Assembly: GCA_030267965.1 (NCBI GenBank)
Contig: BRYA01000334.1
Location: forward strand, 85,608 to 112,295
Direction: 5' to 3'
DNA length: 26,688 bases
Source of the DNA: Triparma columacea
Taxonomy: Eukaryota; Sar; Bolidophyceae; Parmales; Triparmaceae
This document shows, piece by piece, positions 20,147-26,688 of the stretch. How positions within the stretch are numbered: the first letter of the stretch is position 1; every line of letters starts with the position of its first letter. Under the pieces are notes generated by a model. That model worked only from the letters and a program-made list of their open reading frames with translations, searched no databases and had not been told where the DNA came from. Made by a program: the position numbers and the translations under genes.

Positions 20147-20180
20147 CTGCAATTTGTGTCAAATAAAATACCACAAAATC
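20147..20180. promoter_or_regulatory. 34-nt divergent spacer between GYRB and CS-domain gene starts
   Basis: The start codons of two divergent genes, 20146 (minus) and 20181 (plus), are separated by only 34 AT-rich nucleotides containing aaataaaata. A shared bidirectional promoter must fit here or overlap the coding 5' ends, unless one of the starts really lies further downstream. Confidence 0.6.
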
Positions 20181-21248
20181 ATGTCAGAACTTGCTTCTTC
20201 AAAAGACGACTTGTCAGCGGACGACCGCCTCAAGTACCTCAAGGATCGAGGAGTTGAAGTAGAGACGGTTGAGGACAGGAAAAACGCCAAAACTTCTGAT
20301 AACAGGCTCATTTCCCAGCTCGCCTCCACGGAGATCTCGGAAAAAGGGTCAAATTCTCAAGCTCGCGATGGCACTGTAGAGTTTGCATTCATCCCTCAGG
20401 ACACTTCGAAGCCTATTAGAAAGGTTTACCTGCCTGTTGATCTCGCTTCGAAACCAGGGGATCAGCTTCCCTCCTTTGTTAAGTCCTTCTTTGCCGATGG
20501 CGTGAGTATCGACTCCAACCTGCTGGGAGATCAGGCCACGAAGCAGTTTGCGTCGGGGCAGCTCAAGGGAATGGACCAGAGCGTGATAACAGCGTCCTCC
20601 ATGAACAAGGTCGCCGCTGCCGGGAGCGTGGAGACGTTCCCCCTTGTCCACCCCAGTGACACCAACGGCTTCAACGGCGTTTACATTTACCTAGACGAGG
20701 TGGGCATGCTTAAGAAGCTGCCAAACAATAGCAGGGCCACGGGAATTGCCTCCAATTGTGGCTACCACCCCCCCCCCAACTTCTACGGCGACGTGTTTGT
20801 GGGGAGGGTCTGCACCAAGCCTACAATGAAGAACGTGCCGTTCGAGGTCGGGAAGGACACGGCTGGGGGGGCGGAGTGGATGTTGAAGGCGGTGGGGGAG
20901 AACCTCTCTTGGCAGCAGGAGATGAACAGAGTGACAAACAGGGGGGGCGAGACTCAGCCTAGCAACGACGGGGAGGATGGCAAGAGCAAGGTCGAGAAGG
21001 GCTACGAGTGGACCCAGGACGGGGAAGAGGTTGAGGTTGTTGTGGACAGTTGTCCGGACAAGAAGCTCGTCAAGTGCTCCTTCAGGAACGACAGTCTCAA
21101 GGTCGTCTATGGGGGGGAGGAAAAGGTAAATTTGAAACTTTACGCCAAGGTCGACGTGGATGGATGCACCTGGACCATTAGCGGGGGCAAGCTCGTCATC
21201 ACGATGGAAAAGCTCGAACCCTCCAGCTGGGTTAGAATCGTGCAGTGA
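20181..21248 (+). CDS. CS-domain (p23/NudC-like) protein with an uncharacterised N-terminal region
   Basis: Intronless, 355 aa, start MSELASSKDDLSADDRL. The C-terminal CS domain runs from about residue 274 (GYEWTQDGEEVEVVV) through KKLVKCSFRNDSLKVVY and CTWTISGGKLVITMEK to WVRIV. This is the beta-sandwich fold used by p23, Sgt1 and NudC as Hsp90 co-chaperones or folding adaptors; a WxxxDG-like weak pattern suggests the NudC side. The middle region (about 140-245; VETFPLVHPSDTNGFNGVY, IYLDEVGMLKKLP, FYGDVFVGR) looks well conserved but I cannot name it. The N-terminal 60 residues look flexible and charged. No signal peptide or membrane segment is visible, so it is probably cytosolic. A co-chaperone role is inferred from the CS domain only. 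Confidence 0.8.
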   Translation: MSELASSKDDLSADDRLKYLKDRGVEVETVEDRKNAKTSDNRLISQLASTEISEKGSNSQARDGTVEFAFIPQDTSKPIRKVYLPVDLASKPGDQLPSFVKSFFADGVSIDSNLLGDQATKQFASGQLKGMDQSVITASSMNKVAAAGSVETFPLVHPSDTNGFNGVYIYLDEVGMLKKLPNNSRATGIASNCGYHPPPNFYGDVFVGRVCTKPTMKNVPFEVGKDTAGGAEWMLKAVGENLSWQQEMNRVTNRGGETQPSNDGEDGKSKVEKGYEWTQDGEEVEVVVDSCPDKKLVKCSFRNDSLKVVYGGEEKVNLKLYAKVDVDGCTWTISGGKLVITMEKLEPSSWVRIVQ

Positions 21249-22090
21249 CATTATCACAACTCGATAAAAAAGATAAAAAGACGTCTTACGGAAAGAAAAC
21301 TTGTAAATGCTTTGATTGTTAATTGAACAGAAATGCGCGATTGTAATTGGGATGGGCACAACGATTTTCAGACTCGTGACCAGGGTGATATGGGGTAACA
21401 AGGGATGGGAGGGTAAGTTATGCAAATATGACTCAGCGTTTTTCCAAGTTATAGTTTCTTCGAATATAGGGAGGAAGACGACAGTGCTAAGGGCGAGTGG
21501 ATGCTACGCATTTGCTTGTTGTTGTTGTTTGGTTGGTGTTGTGAGGAGGCCAAATTTTGTTGCCTTGACTAAAATTGCGCTGTGAGGAGATAGTATCGAC
21601 CATTAGCGTGTAAAGCTACTAACAACTCAGAATACAACAAACTTAACACAAAATAATTGACGAAACGCGGTGACAAGGAGGGATTTAAAAACTAGGACAT
21701 CTCGAGGCGGCCTTGTCGCAACTTCTTTGGACCGTTGGAGGAGTGGGGCTACGGGACGTTTGGTGAAGAGGTAAGCTGGGAGGGCGGGTGACCGGGGGAG
21801 GGGGGAGAGAGTGGGGGAAGTCGCGAGGGGAAAGGAGGAAGGAGGGAGGAAGGTCCCTCGGTGCTTAACGAGGTGATTTCGGTGTCTTCGGTGCACGATT
21901 ATTTATAGGAAATGAGAAAATGGACAAGCAAAATGCAAAGAATCTCTGTTTTGGAAAATATAAATACGCTCACTTTACGAACATGTCAACTTACGATATC
22001 TTCACTCACACCAAAAAAACACTGCTCCGCCACCTTTTTTACGCACGTCGATCGTGAACGCATGATTTTCAGCACCCCATCAAGATCGTC
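21249..22090. other. 842-nt intergenic region
   Basis: The longest spacer in the window, between the CS-domain stop and the START-like gene start. It contains a T/G-rich tract (ttgttgttgttgtttggttgg near 21517) and a purine-rich strand at 21775-21855. Tgactcag at 21430-21437 resembles a bZIP site but is a single short match. Short ORFs here (for example minus 21627-21896, Pro/Ser-rich) show no domain. I see no tRNA or snRNA cloverleaf or conserved motif. Confidence 0.5.
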
Positions 22091-25000
22091 ATGGAGGGTG
22101 AGGTTGAAGCAGATGCGGGAGTCGTGAATGACGCCGGCGAGACCAACTATGCCTCCGAGCCCCCCTCAGGCCCCAATCACACCCCCTCCGCGATACACGG
22201 TCCCATAGATATCGATTATACAGCTCTTGGCCCCGAACAAGTCAAACTTGTCAAGCTTCTGGATGACCGAGGAGCCGTTGAAGGCCTCATAGACAACTCT
22301 ACCGGTGTTGATAGGAAGGTTATGCGCCGAGGAGCTATTGAAGGCCTCATAGACATGTCTACCGGCGTCGACGTGAAGGTTATAGAGCTCGCTGGTTTCT
22401 TCCACGACGAACGCGACAAGATCATTGACTTTCTCCTCACCGATTGTGAGCAGGGCAAGTTCCGAAGGAAGACCCTCCAGGAGTATGACGAAAAGGAAGG
22501 AGTCATTCACAGACTCGTCTACTGGCAGCACTACGGCAGCGGGAATAAGTTTGTCGAATTTCTCCTCGACGTCAGCGTCGTCTCCCCCGACGAATTGACG
22601 AGCATTATGGAGTTGACACCCCTTGATGAGGACAAACTTTCTGATGAGGCAACTGCAAATCTTGTCGAGATTCTAGATCAAATGAAGACAAAGACTGTCA
22701 AGCGAGGTGTCATTAAGGGCGAGCTCAGTTTCTCTGATTTCGAGTTTGGTCAAACTGCAGTTTCAATGGTGGGAACTCTCAAGGCAGAGGAGAGGATTAG
22801 AGAGGCAAAATCAAATCTAGACGTCAACACAGTCAAAAGATTAAAATCTGCAAGGTCAAACCTTGGAAGGATAAACAGCAGCATCAGCAGTGTCAAGAAA
22901 GGAGCTTTGAAGGATGTCTTTGTCTCATTGAAGGGAATTCTTGATGAAGTCATGAAGAAGTTCAGGCAGCCTGCAGTCATTGACGAGTGGAAGAAGACGC
23001 ACTTCGTGGAAAAGGTCATGCCCAATGTGCCAACTCTTACTGAAGAAGAGGACAGGATGCTGGAAAGTGTTGCAGGGCTGGAGGAGAAACTCTACAAGAA
23101 GGGAAAGAGAGTCAAGGGGACATTGAAGGAGGGAGTGGACAAGTTCCTGTGGAGAGAGGGGGACAAGGTGTGGGCAGCCTATGAGGTCACTGTGGACAAG
23201 TCAGCAAAGGGTATATTGGTAGAGCAATTTCTGCTTGACACATTTGAGAAGTCTGAGAAGTACTTCAAAAATAATGGAAACTTACCAAGGGTGATCAGGA
23301 ATGACGTCAACGGAACTAGAAGCATGCACTATCATGCTGGTGTGAAGGTCCCTGCCGCCACCAATCGACTATTTGAGAATTGGTTTGTGTGGAAGGAAGT
23401 CAACCTTGATAATGGCCAGACTTCCTACATGGTAGCTTTGGTGCCGCTGACAGAGTACCCAGGAGGAGGATTCAAGGACCTCAGTAAGGAAGGATTTGTG
23501 CTAGCAGAGACTACAGGTGTCTACTTCTTCAGTGAGATTGCCCCAAATGTCTGCAGGGTGACACGTATTCAAACAGTTGATCTGAAATTTAGTGGCATTC
23601 ATAAGACAGTGATGGACAATGCCATTGACTACCTTGCAAAGAGTCAGCTTGTTGAGGCCCACACATTGCAGGAGAAGTTCAGGAGGAACGGGAAGGAGGT
23701 GGATGCTGAGGTCAGGGGGGTTCTGGTGGAGAGAATGAGGGAGGGTGTTGAGTTGGAGGAGGACCAGAAGAAGGTGTTTGGGGACTTGGAGGAGCTCTTT
23801 GGTGGGGAGGATGAAGAAGGGTGGGGGCCTCTCAAGTCACCATATGAGGGGGTGAAGATGGAGACAAAGTACAAGCAGCAGGAGGAAGGAAAAAAGACTC
23901 TTGGTTTTGGAAGAGCCAAGTGTGTTGCTGACTGCTCAGCCGAGGAAGCAGCTGCATGGTTTTTTGAGTACTGCAGCAAAGAAAGAATGGATATAAGCAG
24001 AGAAGTTGCTGACGCTGCAAAGCTAGAAATATCGAAGGGTGGCAAGGGAAGGATCAACGAAAAGCTTTATGCTGTGATAAAGAAACTCCCATACCCATTT
24101 CGCAAAAGAGAGTTTGTGATGAGATATGTATGGCAAAAGGGACAACAAGATGGCACCATGTTTGTAGCGTTTGTACCAGCTGAGGAGAAGGTGGACTATG
24201 GAGGAAATCTAGGAAAGCTTGTGAAAGCTTCAACAAGTGGCATTCTCACTGCCAAGAACATTAAGGACCATAATGGTATTCTCCAATGCAAACTAACATT
24301 GACCCAGTATATGGACACAGGAGGGCATATTCCAGTCAAAATTGTCAACAACACAATACCACGAGCACTAGGTGCAATATCAGAGGTCAGGGACTCCTTC
24401 AAGCAGGACGAAGAAATTGATGAAGCTGCACTGGCCTCTATTGCCAACATCATCAGGAATGGGAACCAAAATTATACCGATGAGGAGAAGGATGCAATCA
24501 GTAAGGGGAAGGAGTTCTATGAGAAGTGCAAGGAGGATGAGAACTTTGATGATTTGAAGAGTCCTGATGAGAGGGTCAAAATGAAGCTAGTTCATGTTGA
24601 TGGGGAAAGCAGTGCGACTGCTTTTGCCAGTACTGTAGTTGATGCTAGTGTTGGAGTGTGTGCAGCACGTGTGTTTACAAAACTAGGCAACAGAGAAGAC
24701 ACAAGAAACTCCAAAAAACAAGGAATTACCTTCTTGAATGTCATCAAAGTAAATCCCCACACCATCTACTACGTTACAACGAGGGTGCTCGGTCTCCCTG
24801 GATTTGCTCCTCGTGATGGGAGAAGTAAAATTACCTGGTTCAAGCAAGATGACGGCAAAGTAATTATTGATGTTGCAGATACTGACGAACTTCAGGTAGG
24901 CTTTCCAGTGAAGTCTGGGAATGTGTTAGGGAAGGCACACACAGTATGGGTAGTTGAGCCCCTTCACACTGTTGGAGATGTGCCACAAACATCAGTGACC

Positions 25001-26359
25001 TTGACAACAAAGGTAGATCTTGGTGGTGTCTTCTACTCTTCCATCATGAACAAGATTGCACCAAGGTTTCTTGCACAAGTCTCAAATTTAAGGAAGAAGT
25101 TCGACAGAAGCAGAGACGTTGATGCTTCAACAAGGATCCAGATAGTAAGTGGAATAGGTGAAATCAAAGAAATGACCACTGAGACATTTGATGCCAAGTT
25201 CCTAGAGCTTGAAGGCAAACAAAAGGTCAAAGGTGCATTGCCTCTGTCAGATACCTGGATTAAGGTGGAGGATACGGGAAAGGGATGGGGAAAGACAACA
25301 GTGACAGTAAGAGCTGGTTTGGAGGAAGCTGCTGCCTACTTCTGGGACTTTGAGAGCAGAGTCAATCAAGAAACAACAGGAGATGTTAAGTGGGTTGTTG
25401 AGGAGAAGAAGGAGGAACAGGAAGTTGTTGTGAGGAGAAGGCAGAAGTTGGAGTCAAAACATGGAGGAATTCACAGAGATAGGGAGTTCTGGAATGTGAT
25501 GAAGCTGCACAAGGTGGATGAAGATACTATTGTAATTACATTGGAGCCAATACTGGAGAATATGGAGAGAAGTGATGCTGTGAGCAACACTAAAAGAAAT
25601 AATGCGCAAAGGGCCTCTGAAGAAGTTGCAATAAAGTTCTCAAGGAGAGGAGAGAAGGCAACCAAGGTAGAATTTGTCACCAAGGTAGAGCTTGGTAGCT
25701 CTGTGAATGTGGAGGCAACAAGGTCAACTCTGGAGAGGCACCTAGACGAGGCTGCTGAGGTACAACGATACTTTTTTGACCTTGTCCCTTTAAAGGAGAT
25801 GTCTAAGCAAGTTGGCGAGACCTTGGGTGCTGATTTGGTATGGGATGGAGGACAACTTGGAGGAGCACACTTGAGGAAGGACAGAGAGAGACATGTTGAG
25901 GAGGTTTGCAAGGAGAATGTCGCTTTGAAAGAGGTTGTGAAGAAGTACCCTTGGTTTGTCACTTTGCTGAAGAGGGCAAGGCTTTGTGAGTATAGCTCCA
26001 ACAGCTCAGTGTCTACCAATCTTGAGTGTGTGGAGGAGAAGGAAGCAAGGGTGATTGGGAACAACTTGATGCCTTGTTTGAAGAGCAGGAAGGTGATAAA
26101 GGCTGGGGTAGATATGTGGAGATTGCAGAACAGGGCTGTTGGGGAGCTGTTTGAGGAGTTTCCATGGATGGAGGGCATGTTTGTGGAGATAGGGAAGGGA
26201 GTGGTGAAGACTGCACCTTGGGGAATGTTTTGGAGAGTTACTGTTGGTGCTGTTACATCCATGTTTGATTTGCTCACTGATGTGTATGTGACGTACATGT
26301 TTTGGAGTGATAAGAAGTATGGGTACTTTAAGGCATCTTTGGCAAGTTTGATGGTGTGA
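22091..26359 (+). CDS. Very long START-like repeat protein with C-terminal membrane segment, ending at an in-frame TGA
   Basis: Intronless frame of 1422 aa. After a unique N-terminus (about 1-330, including a 20-residue tandem duplication at 60-99) there are about four successive modules of roughly 190 residues resembling START/Bet v 1-type lipid-binding folds. They lie near residues 330-520, 578-770, 819-1010 and 1038-1236. They share WGPLKSPYEGVKM / DDLKSPDERVKMK openings, PYPFRKREFVMRYVW-type strands, and a final long helix (IPRALGAISEVRDSF, IAPRFLAQVSNLRKKF). The tail (about 1360-1422, WRVTVGAVTSMFDLLTDVYV) begins a membrane region. I associate this architecture with expanded families in bolidophyte algae; no experimentally known function comes to mind, and lipid binding or transfer is inferred. 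The TGA at 26357-26359 cuts the family sequence short (see next entry). Confidence 0.7.
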   Translation: MEGEVEADAGVVNDAGETNYASEPPSGPNHTPSAIHGPIDIDYTALGPEQVKLVKLLDDRGAVEGLIDNSTGVDRKVMRRGAIEGLIDMSTGVDVKVIELAGFFHDERDKIIDFLLTDCEQGKFRRKTLQEYDEKEGVIHRLVYWQHYGSGNKFVEFLLDVSVVSPDELTSIMELTPLDEDKLSDEATANLVEILDQMKTKTVKRGVIKGELSFSDFEFGQTAVSMVGTLKAEERIREAKSNLDVNTVKRLKSARSNLGRINSSISSVKKGALKDVFVSLKGILDEVMKKFRQPAVIDEWKKTHFVEKVMPNVPTLTEEEDRMLESVAGLEEKLYKKGKRVKGTLKEGVDKFLWREGDKVWAAYEVTVDKSAKGILVEQFLLDTFEKSEKYFKNNGNLPRVIRNDVNGTRSMHYHAGVKVPAATNRLFENWFVWKEVNLDNGQTSYMVALVPLTEYPGGGFKDLSKEGFVLAETTGVYFFSEIAPNVCRVTRIQTVDLKFSGIHKTVMDNAIDYLAKSQLVEAHTLQEKFRRNGKEVDAEVRGVLVERMREGVELEEDQKKVFGDLEELFGGEDEEGWGPLKSPYEGVKMETKYKQQEEGKKTLGFGRAKCVADCSAEEAAAWFFEYCSKERMDISREVADAAKLEISKGGKGRINEKLYAVIKKLPYPFRKREFVMRYVWQKGQQDGTMFVAFVPAEEKVDYGGNLGKLVKASTSGILTAKNIKDHNGILQCKLTLTQYMDTGGHIPVKIVNNTIPRALGAISEVRDSFKQDEEIDEAALASIANIIRNGNQNYTDEEKDAISKGKEFYEKCKEDENFDDLKSPDERVKMKLVHVDGESSATAFASTVVDASVGVCAARVFTKLGNREDTRNSKKQGITFLNVIKVNPHTIYYVTTRVLGLPGFAPRDGRSKITWFKQDDGKVIIDVADTDELQVGFPVKSGNVLGKAHTVWVVEPLHTVGDVPQTSVTLTTKVDLGGVFYSSIMNKIAPRFLAQVSNLRKKFDRSRDVDASTRIQIVSGIGEIKEMTTETFDAKFLELEGKQKVKGALPLSDTWIKVEDTGKGWGKTTVTVRAGLEEAAAYFWDFESRVNQETTGDVKWVVEEKKEEQEVVVRRRQKLESKHGGIHRDREFWNVMKLHKVDEDTIVITLEPILENMERSDAVSNTKRNNAQRASEEVAIKFSRRGEKATKVEFVTKVELGSSVNVEATRSTLERHLDEAAEVQRYFFDLVPLKEMSKQVGETLGADLVWDGGQLGGAHLRKDRERHVEEVCKENVALKEVVKKYPWFVTLLKRARLCEYSSNSSVSTNLECVEEKEARVIGNNLMPCLKSRKVIKAGVDMWRLQNRAVGELFEEFPWMEGMFVEIGKGVVKTAPWGMFWRVTVGAVTSMFDLLTDVYVTYMFWSDKKYGYFKASLASLMV
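22268..22387 (+). repeat. 60-bp tandem duplication in the START-like gene
   Basis: Units 22268-22327 and 22328-22387 align without gaps at a period of exactly 60 bp and encode two 20-residue copies (RGAVEGLIDNSTGVD and RGAIEGLIDMSTGVD). The duplication is in frame and recent enough that the DNA is still similar. Confidence 0.93.
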
Positions 26360-26688
26360 ATAGGGATCCAAATGCTTGCAGTTTGGGGACAAAACAGAAA
26401 GTTGGGGATGGTGAGGGTGATGAGGGAATATATTCCAATCTTGCTTGGGTACAAGCCTGCTGTTGATGCTTACAGGGTTGCAAAGGGAGAAAAGCAAGAG
26501 GCCGGACAAGCAATAGATGCACTGACAGAGTTGACTATGATGAAAGGTATAGAGATGTTTGCTGAGGCAATTCCTGGAGTGATTATCCAACTTATGGCAA
26601 TAGCAACCAGCGTCAAAGGTGTTGGAACTTCAGCTTGGGTCTCACTTTCAGTTTCAGCAATAACAACAGGCTTTGCATCAGCAACTAT
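26360..26688 (+). pseudogene. Same-frame continuation of the START-like protein after TGA, incomplete at window end
   Basis: The frame of the 22091-26359 gene stays open for 109 codons after its TGA to the end of the window. It encodes recognisable family sequence: NRKLGMVRVMREYIPILL, GYKPAVDAYRVAKGEKQEAG, EMFAEAIPGVIIQLMAIATS, GTSAWVSLSVSAITTGFASA. These are membrane-helix blocks that normally follow the YFKASLASL segment directly. So this is either the severed 3' part of a pseudogene, or coding sequence reached by reading through or recoding the TGA, or intact coding sequence with a base error at 26357-26359. The 3' end is outside the window. Confidence 0.7.

Noticed and set aside
21627..21896. 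Pro/Ser-rich minus-strand ORF in the largest spacer
   Set aside because: No recognisable motif, low-complexity composition and no supporting context.
26352..26382. A tiny intron that would remove the TGA at 26357
   Set aside because: Candidate GT...CAG spans are 26-28 nt, shorter than every intron here, and not multiples of three, so they would destroy the downstream family frame.
25471..26454. 327-aa minus-strand ORF
   Set aside because: Shadow of the START-like gene; Ser/Thr-rich translation without recognisable features.

Overview
This window is nuclear DNA from a photosynthetic eukaryote, most probably a stramenopile alga close to the diatoms. A bolidophyte or parmalean of the Triparma type fits best. 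Four things point that way. The genes have short spliceosomal introns (17 inferred, about 54-237 nt, 16 of 17 with GTRAG donors). A gyrase B and a PDZ-ferredoxin carry a signal peptide followed by a Phe-containing transit-peptide junction, as in secondary red plastids (an ASAF motif in gyrase B). A secreted metalloprotease has a long Pro-Thr-Ser-Ala stalk of a kind common in diatom-like algae. The last gene encodes a very long START-like repeat protein ending in a membrane region, which I associate with bolidophyte genomes. The species call is inference.

Layout, left to right. 1-469 (+): last two exons of ATG3. 617-3405 (-): five-exon ribonucleotide reductase large subunit. Its spliced product puts the three key active-site cysteines at 218, 429 and 444, as I recall them for the human enzyme. 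3775-5232 (+): three-exon SAM-methyltransferase-like protein, divergent from RNR. 5312-7419 (+): three-exon MST/Hippo-type kinase. 7482-9608 (-): five-exon polytopic membrane protein resembling bacterial PqiA. 9834-14898 (+): two-exon secreted zinc metalloprotease, gametolysin (M11)-like. 15045-16037 (-): lysine/alanine/proline repeat protein of linker-histone character. 16355-17463 (-): PDZ plus [2Fe-2S] ferredoxin protein, probably plastid-targeted. 17605-20146 (-): plastid-targeted DNA gyrase subunit B. 20181-21248 (+): CS-domain protein starting 34 nt from the gyrase start. 22091-26359 (+): START-like multidomain protein, whose frame continues past an in-frame TGA to the window end.

The genes do not form a pathway. 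They are a compact, largely housekeeping set: autophagy, dNTP synthesis, signalling, chromatin, plastid DNA topology and redox. Spacers are often 60-370 nt and neighbours are frequently divergent or convergent. I saw no tRNA, rRNA, CRISPR array or transposon. The points most worth a second look are the broken START-family frame, the low-complexity insert inside the PDZ domain of the ferredoxin protein, the 34-nt divergent spacer, the eukaryotic PqiA-like gene and the intronic 22-bp minisatellite.
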